Assembly: GCF_017355935.1 (NCBI RefSeq)
Contig: NZ_JAFIQT010000002.1
Coordinates: forward strand, 744,001 to 808,000
DNA length: 64,000 nucleotides
Direction: 5' to 3'
Origin: Telluribacter humicola
GTDB taxonomy: Bacteria > Bacteroidota > Bacteroidia > Cytophagales > Spirosomataceae
Under the pieces are notes generated by a model, which ran no database searches, was not told the DNA's origin, and was given only the letters and a program-made list of their open reading frames with translations. A program made the translations under genes and the position numbers. Below, piece by piece: positions 9,287-19,348 of this stretch; the stretch's first letter is position 1; the number at the start of each line of letters is the position of its first letter.

Positions 9287-11011
9287 TTACAGGTTTCCTT
9301 TACGCAGTTCTTCCACAGCATGGTTGGCTGCGCGAGCGGTGATAGCCATGAAGGTCAGCGACGGGTTCTGAGTCGAGTTGGTAGTCATACAGGCACCGTC
9401 TGTCACGAACACGTTCTTCACCTGATGGATCTGATTCCACTTGTTCAGTTGTGACGTCTTGGGGTCTTTACCCATACGTACACCACCCATTTCGTGGATA
9501 TCCAGACCCGGAGCCTTATCGGGCTTGTCGTGGGTCTTGATGTTGGTGAAGCCCGCCAGCGTCAGCATCTCGGTCATCTGCTGGTGGAAGTCCTTGATCA
9601 TCTTCTCATCGTTATCATCGTAGCCCACATTAATATGGAGCTGAGGCAGACCGTACGGATCTTTCAGGTCTTTATCGAGCGCTACAAAGTTGGTCTCTTT
9701 CGGTATAGTTTCGCCCATCATGTGCGAGCCTACGCGCCAGTTGCCGTACTTCTGCTGCATCAGGTTTGATTTCAGGTCCTCACCGAATCCTGAGCGATCG
9801 TTGTACGTGATGCGGCTACCGCTAAATCCGGCGGCATAGCCACGGATAAAGTCAGCACTATCATCCTGCTTGAACATATTGCGGAAACGCGGAATGTAGC
9901 TACCGTTAGGGCGGATACCAGCCGTGGTCGTATCCAGGAAGCCTTCGTACTCGCCCGAGATGGTGGTCCGGAAGTTATGGAAAGCGACGAACTTACCCAG
10001 CAGACCGTTGTCGTTGCCTAACCCGTTGGGGAAGCGGCTTGATATCGAGTTCAGTAGGATCAGGTTAGAGTTTAGCGTAGAAGCATTCACAAAAATGATC
10101 TTGGCGTAGTACTCGGTCATCTCCTTGGTATTCGCGTCAATCACCCGTACACCCGTAGCTTTACCTTTCTGCTCATCGTAGATGATGGAGTGTACGACTG
10201 AGTGAGGACGCAGGGTCATGTTGCCGGTCTTCTCTGCCCATGGTAGTGTTGACGAGTTACTGCTGAAGTACCCTCCGAACGGACAACCCCGCTCGCAGAT
10301 ATTGCGGTGCTGACACTGACCACGTCCCTGCTTCAGGTGAATAGGCTGCGGCTTGGTCAGGTGCGCTGCACGACCTATGATAACCGGACGAGCCCCCTTG
10401 TAGTGCTTAGCCATCTCCTTAGAGAAATGTTTCTCCACACACGACTGCTCATGCGGCGGCAGGAACTCACCGTCGGGTAGTTGAGCCAGGCCATCTTTAT
10501 TGCCAGATATACCCGCAAATTTCTCTACATAGCTGTACCAGGGTGCGATATCTTTATAACCAATCGGCCATTCAACCGCATAGCCATCCCGCGCAGGGCC
10601 ATCGAAGTCGTACTGCGACCAACGCTGGGTACCCCGCGCCCACATCAGCGACTTACCACCTACCTGATTTCCACGAATCCAGTCGAAGGGTTTGTCCTGA
10701 ATGTAAGGTTGCTCGGAGTCCTTGAGGAAGAATTGCTGCGAACCTTCGTGGAAAGCGTAGCACTTGGTGGCAATGGGATTTGCCTCCCGGACTTCGCGAG
10801 TGATCTGCCCGTTGTGCTCAAACTCCCAGGGCTGCATCATGGTAGTAGGGTAGTCGGTTACGTGGCGTACATCACGTCCACGCTCAAGTACCAGGGTTTT
10901 GAGGCCTTTGTCGCACAATTCTTTGGCTGACCAGCCTCCGCTGATGCCCGAGCCGATCACGATGGCGTCGAAGGTGCGCTCTTTTATGGAGTCTATATTG
11001 AAATAAGACAT
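9287..11011 (-). CDS. GMC family FAD-dependent oxidoreductase
   Basis: A 574-residue flavoprotein of the glucose-methanol-choline family. The FAD dinucleotide motif is G20-S-G22-I-S-G25-G, followed by L-E-R-G. The substrate region has a Cys-rich segment (C-Q-H-R-N-I-C-E-R-G-C-P-F) typical of the gluconate-2-dehydrogenase / FAD-GMC branch. The C-terminal GMC domain carries H-E-M-G-G-V-R-M-G and the late motif N-S-T-Q-N-P-S-L-T. It follows the subunit 3 gene by 98 bp on the same strand, so the two likely form a membrane-associated or periplasmic sugar or polyol dehydrogenase. No dedicated cytochrome c subunit is adjacent. Substrate unknown. Confidence 0.92.
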   Translation of the reverse strand: MSYFNIDSIKERTFDAIVIGSGISGGWSAKELCDKGLKTLVLERGRDVRHVTDYPTTMMQPWEFEHNGQITREVREANPIATKCYAFHEGSQQFFLKDSEQPYIQDKPFDWIRGNQVGGKSLMWARGTQRWSQYDFDGPARDGYAVEWPIGYKDIAPWYSYVEKFAGISGNKDGLAQLPDGEFLPPHEQSCVEKHFSKEMAKHYKGARPVIIGRAAHLTKPQPIHLKQGRGQCQHRNICERGCPFGGYFSSNSSTLPWAEKTGNMTLRPHSVVHSIIYDEQKGKATGVRVIDANTKEMTEYYAKIIFVNASTLNSNLILLNSISSRFPNGLGNDNGLLGKFVAFHNFRTTISGEYEGFLDTTTAGIRPNGSYIPRFRNMFKQDDSADFIRGYAAGFSGSRITYNDRSGFGEDLKSNLMQQKYGNWRVGSHMMGETIPKETNFVALDKDLKDPYGLPQLHINVGYDDNDEKMIKDFHQQMTEMLTLAGFTNIKTHDKPDKAPGLDIHEMGGVRMGKDPKTSQLNKWNQIHQVKNVFVTDGACMTTNSTQNPSLTFMAITARAANHAVEELRKGNL

Positions 11012-11109
11012 ATCAAAATTCTGAATTAGGAATGCTGAATTATTTATTGGATGAATGAGCGACCACTAGGATCGATTAAATATTGATCTTCACTCATTCA
11101 CTCACTGAC

Positions 11110-11643
11110 TTATGAAGCTACTGGTACGCAGCCGTGATAGAAGCCAGGAGCCATGTTGTACTTGAGTACATTGTTCATGTAGTACTCCGAGTTGGTATAG
11201 CCCTGGATAGTCAGGTTCTTGATCATATTGACGAACTGCTTTTCCGTGGCGTCAGAAGCAGTGCTCATAGCTGTCAGTACGGATACCCGCTCTTTAGGAG
11301 TCAGTGCTGTAAATGATTTGCTGTAGGTCTTGTTCGCTGCCGCGTCGATGTTTGCCAGCCCTTTCTGTAGAATCTCCTGGGCAGAAGCCGGGTAGCAATC
11401 ACTGATCATGCGTGCAGCAAACTGGTGTACTTTAAGGGATTTGGCACCCGGTGAGACTTTACCAGCGGTAGTTGTCTCCGGAATAATGGCTTCAACAATT
11501 TCAGACAGGAGCAACTCCTGATTTTCGGAAAGGGTAGTCGTACGGCCAATGGATTCGGGTGTCCAATTGGTAGCCCACGCAGGCAGACTTACCAAACCTC
11601 CCAAAGCCAGACCCATACTTTTAAGGGCTGAACGTCTTTTCAT
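11110..11643 (-). CDS. Gluconate 2-dehydrogenase subunit 3 family protein
   Basis: A 177-residue small subunit. The N-terminus M-K-R-R-S-A-L-K-S-M-G-L-A-L-G-G is a twin-arginine signal with cleavage expected after L-P-A-W-A, so the folded complex with the downstream flavoprotein is probably exported by Tat. The rest is helical, with L-L-S-E-I-V-E-A-I-I-P, the family hallmark. It sits immediately upstream of the GMC gene on the same strand, as is usual for this pair in Bacteroidota. Confidence 0.9.
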   Translation of the reverse strand: MKRRSALKSMGLALGGLVSLPAWATNWTPESIGRTTTLSENQELLLSEIVEAIIPETTTAGKVSPGAKSLKVHQFAARMISDCYPASAQEILQKGLANIDAAANKTYSKSFTALTPKERVSVLTAMSTASDATEKQFVNMIKNLTIQGYTNSEYYMNNVLKYNMAPGFYHGCVPVAS

Positions 11644-11803
11644 CTATTTATTAAAAATTTTTATTTACTAAGTAAAGAAAGATCTTCCATTTTCTAACGT
11701 TTTTTCGATAAAAAAGTGCGATAAAATTGGCTTTTTTTTAGTTGTGGCGACTTTTCTACGGTAAAAAGTAGCATTTAGCTATGATTGCAGTAGCCTAAAG
11801 CAT

Positions 11804-11832
11804 CAAGAGCCGCTCCCAAGGAGCGGCTCTTG
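11804..11832 (-). terminator. Terminator after the TonB-dependent receptor gene
   Basis: Perfect 13-bp stem (11804-11816 and 11820-11832) with a 3-nt loop, 22 nt past the receptor stop. It separates the receptor from the subunit 3/GMC operon. Confidence 0.85.
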
Positions 11833-11853
11833 AAATGAACGTAGAACTATATA

Positions 11854-14619
11854 CTATAAGCCGTATACCCACCCCAGATATACCACCCGGCCTATAGGGG
11901 CCGAGCCGTACGCATAGATGGCGTTGGAGTTGGTAAGATTAGTACCTCCTAATTTCAAAGTACTCTTTAATGAAGGAACACGGTACCCGAGTTGAGCGTC
12001 TACTGTTCCGAAAGAATCAATGTAGCCTTCGTCAAACGGCATGAAGAAGGTGTAGCCAGTCTGGCGGCGGTAGTTGACACCATACGTCAGTTGCTTGAAC
12101 TGACCATCCAGCCCCACATTAAATTTATGCTCAGGTGTATTGAAGCCCAGAATCAACCCCTGTACATCGGCTTCGTTGATGTGTGACCAGGTATAGTTGG
12201 TATACAGGTGCAGGCTTTTAGTCAGGAAATACTCCGTCGACAGCACTACGCCCTGCGTTTTAACCTGCTGGGTGGCGTTAGCCCATACCTGAATCAGTCG
12301 TCCTCGGGTACGGTCGGTAGCAGGCTTGGCAAAGTCGCCGGTTGGAGCAGGCAGAGGAGTCCCTGTCACCGGAAGTCCGTCTTCACGTCCGTAGAAACGA
12401 AGGGTACCTATAAAGTCGCGGTAGTTAGAGCGATAGTAGCTGGCATCAACGTAAAGTCCTTTAACCAGTTGAGACTTATAGCCTAGTTCCCAGGTATTTG
12501 CCTTTTCAGGGGAGAGGTTGTTAATGCGCTGTGGTTTCAGGAAGTTGGGGTTGGGCTGGCCATTAGGTAAAGTCGAAACGGCATTCAATCCTTCATATCC
12601 ATTGTCAATATTACCCTGTACCAGCAGCGAACCAAAGTCAAGGTAGATAAACTGGTCCAGCTGGGCCGGCTGGCGATACGCCTGAGCATAGCTTAGTCGG
12701 ATGTTGTGCTCACGGTTCTCTCCGAGGGAGAATACACCCGAAATACGCGGAGAAAAGCGGGCTCCAAAATTGCGGAACTGATCAATGCGTCCGGCAAATG
12801 CCAGGCGCAGGCGGTCGTTGAACAGGTCCTGACGTACCTGGGCGTAGGCACCTGCTTCCCAGTTGACGATCTTGTCGCGACGTTGAACTTCGCCGGTACC
12901 GGGGTTGATCGGTGATTTATCTCCATCCGAAAACAGTGTACCCTGCGACTGTAGAATATGGGTGCGGTAAGAGGCTCCTGCTATCAGATGGGTTTTGGTG
13001 GCTAGTTGCCATTCGCGCTGTCCGCTGATGTCCCAGAAGCGGGCCGTATTGGCGAATGCCGCTCCGCGTACCGTACGGGTACCGTTGACATCGATGGTAC
13101 CTACACCGCTCACAATCTGCTCGCGCATCCGGTTAAAGAGCGGACTATCCACCGGTAGTTGTACTCCTGCGGCGAGTTGCGAAGCCAGGCGCTGCGCTTC
13201 TTCGACACTTAGTCCGCCGGGGATGGCCTGAGGAAGCGCATAGGCAGAAGGCTGACCACCGTTAGGATTAGGTAGGTATACACCCGCTACTGGAGCACCC
13301 GAGGGCAGCCCGCCGGTACGGGCGGCGCTGAAAAGTTGGTTCCAGAGGGTAAAGTAGTTCTGGGCAAAGGTAGGGTAGCGGGTGCCATTGGCCTGGGTAC
13401 CGGCTGCTATCGGAGCGCCCATGATCCCATTGCCCAAAGAGCTCAGGTCGTAGGCCTTGCCGCCGTAGTCGAACATGGTATAGGCGCGTACGAACCAGTC
13501 TTTGCCGCTGAGCTCGGCCCGGTGCAGGTCGTACTGCATAGCGCGTTGGGCGTAACGGCTGCTGCTCTGGAAGACTCCGTTGCTGAATGAATAACGGTAC
13601 TCATAGATGGCCTTCATGCGGTCATTGATCCGCCAGTGCAGCGAAGGATTGATCCGGAAGTTACCGGCTTTGTACTGATTTCCTCCCAGGCTGAACAGGT
13701 CGCCCGGCGCATTGGCCCACAGCATTTCGGCCTCAGAATAGCCTGGAGCGTATATCCGGTAGGGTGTTCCATTATTTAACGCCGTTAATGTAGGGTTGGT
13801 AACCGTCGAACCCATATCTCCGTAACGGTTGATGGCATTCCAGCCCAGTGCGGAGCCCGTCGGGTTATTGACGGGGTCTGCTCCGGCCAGTCCACCCGAA
13901 GTAACACGTTTGATGGCCGCTTCGCTGGACGCTATAAACTCATCCGCCGTGAAGTAGTTGGCGTTTAGTTTGAAGGCCAGCCGCTCACCAAGTACCTTCG
14001 CATAGCGTACCTGTCCATCCAACAGGCTGTGACTTCCCCCCCGCACCGACACCGCCAGACCCGGTGTCTGGAAAGGATCTTTAGTATTCAGGAGGAGTAC
14101 TCCGTTGATGGCATTAGATCCGTACAGGGCTGAGTTGGCTCCGTGAATAATGTCAACACTTTCCAGATCAAGCTCCGGTACGCCCATCCAGTTGCCGTAG
14201 TACAGGGAGGCCGTAGGTGAGGTCACATCCACGTAGTCGATCAGCTGCACGACGCGCTCAGCTTTGGAGCTGTTAAAGCCACGCGTACTAAAACTGGTAA
14301 TCAACCAGCTCGACTGGTTCACATCTATCCCTTTATAGCGGGAGAGGCTTGAGATAAGCTCAGTACCCGGCAGGCGTTGTAGTTCAGCTCCACTGATGCG
14401 CTCAACGGTAACGGGTGTTTCCATCACCCGCTCCGCCGTACGCGAAGCCGATACAATTATTTCATTAAAGGTACCGCCGTCGCGGTGAACATCGTCACGT
14501 TGACCGCCGTCACGGTTAATACTGTCACGCTTTTGAGTAGTGTTTGGTAGAGTCTGCGCCCCTACTGGAGAGGACAAAGCCATTGCTACCCAAATAATCA
14601 TTTTGTAACTTTTACGCAT
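11854..14619 (-). CDS. TonB-dependent outer-membrane receptor
   Basis: A 921-residue outer-membrane protein. Signal peptide ends near S-S-P-V-G-A-Q. A short Asp/Arg/Gly-rich linker (about 30-50) precedes a TonB-box-like segment (F-N-E-I-I-V-S-A-S-R). Residues about 60-180 form the plug (R-I-S-G-A-E-L-Q, G-A-N-S-A-L-Y-G-S-N-A-I-N-G-V), and the rest is a 22-strand barrel ending in G-W-V-Y-G-L. It lacks an N-terminal carboxypeptidase-like domain and there is no SusD gene next to it, so it is not a polysaccharide-utilisation pair. The substrate could be a metal complex, vitamin or small sugar; nothing decides this. Confidence 0.92.
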   Translation of the reverse strand: MRKSYKMIIWVAMALSSPVGAQTLPNTTQKRDSINRDGGQRDDVHRDGGTFNEIIVSASRTAERVMETPVTVERISGAELQRLPGTELISSLSRYKGIDVNQSSWLITSFSTRGFNSSKAERVVQLIDYVDVTSPTASLYYGNWMGVPELDLESVDIIHGANSALYGSNAINGVLLLNTKDPFQTPGLAVSVRGGSHSLLDGQVRYAKVLGERLAFKLNANYFTADEFIASSEAAIKRVTSGGLAGADPVNNPTGSALGWNAINRYGDMGSTVTNPTLTALNNGTPYRIYAPGYSEAEMLWANAPGDLFSLGGNQYKAGNFRINPSLHWRINDRMKAIYEYRYSFSNGVFQSSSRYAQRAMQYDLHRAELSGKDWFVRAYTMFDYGGKAYDLSSLGNGIMGAPIAAGTQANGTRYPTFAQNYFTLWNQLFSAARTGGLPSGAPVAGVYLPNPNGGQPSAYALPQAIPGGLSVEEAQRLASQLAAGVQLPVDSPLFNRMREQIVSGVGTIDVNGTRTVRGAAFANTARFWDISGQREWQLATKTHLIAGASYRTHILQSQGTLFSDGDKSPINPGTGEVQRRDKIVNWEAGAYAQVRQDLFNDRLRLAFAGRIDQFRNFGARFSPRISGVFSLGENREHNIRLSYAQAYRQPAQLDQFIYLDFGSLLVQGNIDNGYEGLNAVSTLPNGQPNPNFLKPQRINNLSPEKANTWELGYKSQLVKGLYVDASYYRSNYRDFIGTLRFYGREDGLPVTGTPLPAPTGDFAKPATDRTRGRLIQVWANATQQVKTQGVVLSTEYFLTKSLHLYTNYTWSHINEADVQGLILGFNTPEHKFNVGLDGQFKQLTYGVNYRRQTGYTFFMPFDEGYIDSFGTVDAQLGYRVPSLKSTLKLGGTNLTNSNAIYAYGSAPIGRVVYLGWVYGL

Positions 14620-14805
14620 AGAATAAACACATGTTTCGAGCGGCGAAGTTAGGAGGTAAGCATCATTGTACCTCCAGTTTTATGAAATTGTGAAGAAAGA
14701 GCAGCAGGCTGTAAAAGAGCCACTGTGTAATTAGCTGGTGGTGAATAAGTAGTAGAAGTACCGCCCGTTCTTTATTCTGAAAGCTTTTCCAAAACAGCAA
14801 ACCCT

Positions 14806-15930
14806 ATGAAACACACTTTTATTGCACTGTCATATTTTCTAACAGCGATAACTACATCTGTATATGCCCAGGATGAGCTGTGTCAGGGACCTTATTTCAA
14901 CGAGGAGCAGGGGCGTTCTTTTCTGGCAAGCCATGTTCCGCATTCTCTGGCGGAATGGCAGACCCGCTCTAAGCAGGTAAAAGACCGGGTTATTGATGGG
15001 ATGGATCTGCGCACTATGCCTGCCCGACCTACCTCTGCTCCGATCATCCACAGCCGCCGGGAGATGGACGGATACACCGTAGAGAATGTAGCCTTTGAAA
15101 GTACGCCCGGTATCTATGTAACAGGCAACCTGTACCGGCCTGCTAAGAAATTAAGATCATACGCGGTGATCCTAAGCCCGCACGGTCATGGCCCTGATAT
15201 GCGCTTCCATGAGCAGACCCAGAAGCGCTGCGGTACCCTGGCCCGGATGGGAGCCATTGTATTCGCTCCTGACATGATCGGGCAGGGCGACTCAAAGCAG
15301 TGTGAACACAAACTGAGCAAGGCCCTGAAGCTGCAGACCATTAACAACATCCGGACGCTGGACTTCCTGCTGTCGTTACCTGATGTGGATAAGGAGCGGG
15401 TAGCGGTAGTGGGTGAATCGGGGGGAGGTACCCAGACGTTCGTGCTCACGGCTCTGGACCCTCGGGTGAAGGTGGCAGCGCCTACAGTGATGGTATCGTC
15501 ATACTTCTTTGGAGGCTGCGCCTGCGAGAGCGGCATGCCTATTCATAAGAAAGGCGACTTCCAGACCAACAACGTTGAGATAGCCGCCCTGGCCGCTCCC
15601 CGTCCGCTCCTGCTGATTTCCGACGGTGGCGACTGGACCAAGAATACCCCGGAAGTAGAGTACCCCCACATCCAGAATATCTACAGCCTCTACAACGCCA
15701 AGGACAAGGTCTCGAACGTACACCTAGCCAACGAGAAGCACGACTTCGGCCCCAACAAACGCGCAGCTATGTACCCCTTCATGGCAAAGTATCTCAAGCT
15801 GGACGAGAAGCAGGTAGACGAGAACAAGGTGCAAGTCCTGGACCGGAAAGTACTGGCGGTATTTGATGAAGCTCATCCTCGTCCGGCCAACGCGCTACAG
15901 GGAGATGAGGCGGTGCTGGGAGCATTGTAA
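14806..15930 (+). CDS. Secreted alpha/beta hydrolase (acetylxylan esterase/dienelactone hydrolase type)
   Basis: A 374-residue exported esterase. Signal peptide of about 21 residues ending T-S-V-Y-A-Q. Alpha/beta hydrolase core with the oxyanion-type segment S-P-H-G-H-G, the nucleophile elbow G-E-S-G-G-G (Ser about residue 207), an acid in L-L-I-S-D-G-G-D, and the late His in N-E-K-H-D-F-G. The arrangement fits the acetyl-xylan-esterase-like secreted hydrolases common in Bacteroidota. The substrate is probably an acylated sugar, but this is inference. It is divergent from the TonB receptor with about 185 bp between the starts, so a shared regulatory region is possible. Confidence 0.8.
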   Translation: MKHTFIALSYFLTAITTSVYAQDELCQGPYFNEEQGRSFLASHVPHSLAEWQTRSKQVKDRVIDGMDLRTMPARPTSAPIIHSRREMDGYTVENVAFESTPGIYVTGNLYRPAKKLRSYAVILSPHGHGPDMRFHEQTQKRCGTLARMGAIVFAPDMIGQGDSKQCEHKLSKALKLQTINNIRTLDFLLSLPDVDKERVAVVGESGGGTQTFVLTALDPRVKVAAPTVMVSSYFFGGCACESGMPIHKKGDFQTNNVEIAALAAPRPLLLISDGGDWTKNTPEVEYPHIQNIYSLYNAKDKVSNVHLANEKHDFGPNKRAAMYPFMAKYLKLDEKQVDENKVQVLDRKVLAVFDEAHPRPANALQGDEAVLGAL

Positions 15931-16043
15931 TAAAGTGATGAAGGAAAATTGTCTATCTGATGGCGTGAATCTTCCATGTTAGCCGGGGCCTAATCAGCCC
16001 ACCTTTGTGATGTCAATATCGACATCACAAGGCAACCAAAAAC

Positions 16044-16601
16044 ATGGATCATCTAACCGAAACACCAGGCATCACTTTTTCAGTACCCACCCGCGACGAA
16101 GTAAGTCCCGCTAATCAGGCTATCTTCGACAATCTGCAAAGTGCTCTGGGATTCGTCCCTAATCTGTACGCCACCATTGCCTATTCTGGCAATGGCCTGG
16201 CACGGTATCTGGCGTATCAAAATACAAAAACCTCCTTATCCAACCGGGAGAAAGAAGCCATCAATCTGGTGGTGAGCCAGGTGAATGGCTGTGTGTACTG
16301 CCAAAGTGCACATACCGTCATCGGCAAGATGAACGGGTTTACCGATGAGCAGCTTCTGGATATACGCCGGGGTAAAAGCGCCAACCCCAAGCTGAACGCG
16401 CTGGTAGCTCTGGCCGCTGATGTTACAAAAAACCGGGGCTATGTATTGCCTGATCTGGTAGCCGCTTTCTTTGAGCAAGGATACACCCGTGAACACCTGG
16501 TGGACCTCATCCTTCAGATCAGCGATAAAATAGCCATGAATTATCTGCACAACCTGACCCAGGTTCCGGTAGATTTTCCCCTGGCTCCAACACTTTCTTA
16601 A
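16044..16601 (+). CDS. Carboxymuconolactone decarboxylase / AhpD-like peroxidase-related protein
   Basis: A 185-residue helical protein of the AhpD/CMD superfamily. It contains the redox pair C-V-Y-C with the downstream S-A-H motif (about residues 84-90: [10 protein letters not shown]) and N-R-E-K-E-A-I-N-L, both hallmarks of the peroxidase-related branch (alkylhydroperoxidase activity using the two cysteines). It is followed by an NTF2-like protein and an AraC regulator on the same strand, a small set that looks like a stress or detoxification unit. Confidence 0.9.
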   Translation: MDHLTETPGITFSVPTRDEVSPANQAIFDNLQSALGFVPNLYATIAYSGNGLARYLAYQNTKTSLSNREKEAINLVVSQVNGCVYCQSAHTVIGKMNGFTDEQLLDIRRGKSANPKLNALVALAADVTKNRGYVLPDLVAAFFEQGYTREHLVDLILQISDKIAMNYLHNLTQVPVDFPLAPTLS

Positions 16602-16668
16602 ATCTATTCGGTGCATCCGGCCTCTCATTGGGGCCGGATGCACCTTTCTACACTATATCATTACACAT

Positions 16669-17088
16669 ATGGCTACTGAAGTAAGATTTCCTGTTCCTCC
16701 TTTTACCGAAGAAACTGCTCTGCAAAAAGTTAAACTGGCCGAAGATGCCTGGAACTCCTGTGACCCTGAGCAGGTTTGTCTGGCCTACTCCGTTGATACG
16801 GAATGGCGCAACCGCGCGGAGTTTATAAACGGACGGGAAGAGGTTAAAAGATTTCTAAAAAGGAAGTGGGAGAAAGAACGGGACTACAAACTAAAGAAAC
16901 AGTTGTGGGGTTTTCGGAATAACCGGATGGCCGTCCAGTTTGAATATGAATGGCATGATGCCGACGGGCAGTGGTACCGTAGCTATGGCAATGAGTTGTG
17001 GGAGTTTGATGAGCAGGGGCTAATGACCAAACGCTACGCCAGTATCAATGATCTACCCATTCTGGAAAATGAACAAAAGCTGCACTAA
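16669..17088 (+). CDS. NTF2-like protein (DUF1348/SnoaL-type)
   Basis: A 139-residue cone-fold protein of the nuclear transport factor 2-like superfamily, DUF1348 type. Conserved segments are [22 protein letters not shown] and F-E-Y-E-W-H-D. The family is widespread with unknown substrate. It starts 67 nt after the AhpD-like gene, and the AraC regulator starts 12 nt after its stop, so all three are probably co-transcribed. Confidence 0.85.
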   Translation: MATEVRFPVPPFTEETALQKVKLAEDAWNSCDPEQVCLAYSVDTEWRNRAEFINGREEVKRFLKRKWEKERDYKLKKQLWGFRNNRMAVQFEYEWHDADGQWYRSYGNELWEFDEQGLMTKRYASINDLPILENEQKLH

Positions 17089-17100
17089 TACGCTCCCTCC

Positions 17101-17976
17101 ATGACTCACCCTACTACCTTTACGCTTATAAACAAACAGACCGGCCACCTGGCTTTCAAGTTATTTTCGTTTGATGATGGTGTCCATTTTGACCATCTGC
17201 AGCGTCTCAACTACTATTCGCTCATCTGGATAAAAGAGGGAAAGGGTACCCTTACGGCCGATTTTGCTGACTATCCGGTAAACGAGCAAATGCTCTTTGC
17301 CTTTTCACCTTATCAGCCGTTTATGCTTCAGATGGAGGGCGGAGTAAGCGGTACTGTACTCCAGTTTCATCCTGATTTTTTCTGTATCCATAAGCACCAG
17401 CAGGAAATAGCCTGCCATGGGGTGTTGTTCAACAATATCTATCAGGCGCCCTATATTTCGGTGGATGAGCAAGCCCAGCGTACATTCGAAATGGTACTTT
17501 CCCAAATCCGGGACGAGATGCAAACTCCGGCTCTGACCCACCACGACTTGTTGGTTTCGTACCTGAAGATCTTTCTGATTACAGCTACCCGTCAGAAAAC
17601 AGGTCAACGGGAAGAGTCGGCGATTGAAGGGCAGGAACCTTTCATTTTAAAAAACCTAAAAAATTATATCGAAGCACATTACAAGAGTCTCCATACGGCT
17701 AGTGATTATGCCGGGCTTCTGAATATTTCGCCCAAAGCACTCGCCAAACTGGCAAAAACGCATTTCAATAAAACCCTCACGGACTTGATTGCTGAGCGTA
17801 TCGTCATCGAAGCGAAGCGGGAGCTGTATCTTACCAATAAGCCTGTAAAGCAGATTGCCTGGGAACTGGGTTACGAGGATGAGTACTACTTTAGCCGCTT
17901 TTTCAAAAACAGGGCAGATGTCTCCCCCCAGCTTTACCGCGAAACCGTTGGCTTTTCAAGGGCATTAGCAGAATGA
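17101..17976 (+). CDS. AraC family transcriptional regulator
   Basis: A 291-residue regulator. The N-terminal cupin-like ligand domain (about 1-165) precedes two C-terminal helix-turn-helix motifs (about 195-285): Y-A-G-L-L-N-I-S-P-K-A-L-A-K-L, then K-Q-I-A-W-E-L-G-Y-E-D-E-Y-Y-F-S-R-F-F-K, the classical AraC signature. It lies 12 nt downstream of the NTF2-like gene and is likely to regulate its own small operon. The inducer is unknown. Confidence 0.92.
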   Translation: MTHPTTFTLINKQTGHLAFKLFSFDDGVHFDHLQRLNYYSLIWIKEGKGTLTADFADYPVNEQMLFAFSPYQPFMLQMEGGVSGTVLQFHPDFFCIHKHQQEIACHGVLFNNIYQAPYISVDEQAQRTFEMVLSQIRDEMQTPALTHHDLLVSYLKIFLITATRQKTGQREESAIEGQEPFILKNLKNYIEAHYKSLHTASDYAGLLNISPKALAKLAKTHFNKTLTDLIAERIVIEAKRELYLTNKPVKQIAWELGYEDEYYFSRFFKNRADVSPQLYRETVGFSRALAE

Positions 17977-18122
17977 GTAGAGAATCATACAAATATAGAA
18001 TGGACCTCCCTAACGAAAGGGCAGTACTTGGGTTATTCTAAAAGGCTTTTACTTTTAGACCTTCCGCAGTGTTCAATCCAGGAACAAGTATATTTGGCTA
18101 ATTCAACTTAGCTATACAACGG

Positions 18123-19262
18123 ATGAAGAAGTTCATTTTATGTCTCATCGCTTTAACGTCACTATCACTACGATCTCAGTCTCAAACAATAAGCCTGCCT
18201 GATTCTATCTATTCAGGTAAACAAGGCAGAATGCATGTGCAGGGAGTTGTGGTGGATAAAGCAAAGGGGTATGTTTACTTTTCCTTTACAGACAGGTTGG
18301 TAAAAACGGATCTATCGGGTAAGTTGATAGGCAGTGTAACCGGCTTTGTCGGACATCTTGGTGATTTGGATATTAGCGATGACGGGAAGATCTACGGTTC
18401 TTTGGAATACAAAAACGATGCAATAGGCAAGGGCATACATAAAGAGCTGGGAGTTGACACCGAGAATGAAGACGGATTTTATATTGCTATATTTGATGGA
18501 TCACGGATTGTACGTCCGGACATGAATGTGGAAAAAGAAGATGTGTTACGTACAGTGTATATCCAGGAGGCTGTACATGATTATGCCGCAAAGGTGAAAG
18601 ATGGTGATGAAGAAAGGCCGCATCGGTTCGCCTGTTCAGGAATTGACGGAGTGGCATTTGCTCCGGCTATCGGAAGCTCTAAGGGTACTAAGAAGTTTCT
18701 TTATGTAGCCTACGGAGTATATGGTGATACGTCAAGAACCGATAATGATAATCAGGTGATTTTAAAATACGATGTCAGTGATTGGGACCGGTATGCGCAG
18801 AAACTATCACAGGATAAGCTGCACCATTCGGGGCCGGACAAGCCATTGGAAAAATACTTTGTGAAAACAGGCAGCACTCGGTATGGCATCCAGAATCTGG
18901 CTTATGACCCATCTACCGGAAATCTTTTTGCGGCAGTGTACCAGGGATCGAAAACTCAGTTTCCTAATTATGACTTGTTTGTCATTGATGGCAAGAAGGA
19001 GCCAGTCAAAGGGTATGTAACGTCTGACAATAAAAAAGTGGAGGTGAAAACACTCTCTTTGCTGAACGCAGGTCCCAAAGATCCGGCATCAGGCATTCGG
19101 GGCTGGCATTTTAAATGGGGAGCTACCGGTCTATGTCCTTTGGGCGATGGACTATTTTATATGTCTCATAACAGCAAGGATAAAGACGGACAGCAACAGA
19201 GTACTGTCTATAAGTACAAATGGGTAGGGGATAATCAACGTGCATTTAAATTGGTGAAATAA
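18123..19262 (+). CDS. Secreted protein of unknown function, possibly a beta-propeller
   Basis: A 379-residue exported protein with a signal peptide ending near L-R-S-Q-S-Q. The body is rich in short strand-like repeats (G-V-V-V-D-K-A-K-G-Y-V-Y-F-S, D-L-D-I-S-D-D-G-K-I-Y-G, L-A-Y-D-P-S-T-G-N-L-F-A) such as are seen in propeller or lactonase-like proteins. I do not recognise a named family or catalytic motif. It has its own upstream region and a strong terminator shared with sucC. Confidence 0.75.
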   Translation: MKKFILCLIALTSLSLRSQSQTISLPDSIYSGKQGRMHVQGVVVDKAKGYVYFSFTDRLVKTDLSGKLIGSVTGFVGHLGDLDISDDGKIYGSLEYKNDAIGKGIHKELGVDTENEDGFYIAIFDGSRIVRPDMNVEKEDVLRTVYIQEAVHDYAAKVKDGDEERPHRFACSGIDGVAFAPAIGSSKGTKKFLYVAYGVYGDTSRTDNDNQVILKYDVSDWDRYAQKLSQDKLHHSGPDKPLEKYFVKTGSTRYGIQNLAYDPSTGNLFAAVYQGSKTQFPNYDLFVIDGKKEPVKGYVTSDNKKVEVKTLSLLNAGPKDPASGIRGWHFKWGATGLCPLGDGLFYMSHNSKDKDGQQQSTVYKYKWVGDNQRAFKLVK

Positions 19263-19292
19263 ATGCTCTGTCTAAAGTACCTCAGTAGGAGC

Positions 19293-19337
19293 CTACATAG
19301 AAAAAGGCGGCCCATTGGACCGCCTTTTTCTATGTAG
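19293..19337. terminator. Bidirectional terminator
   Basis: Perfect 18-bp stem (19293-19310 and 19320-19337) with a 9-nt loop and internal A/T runs, between the secreted propeller-like gene and the converging sucC. Confidence 0.95.
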
Positions 19338-19348
19338 TAATCTGGTAA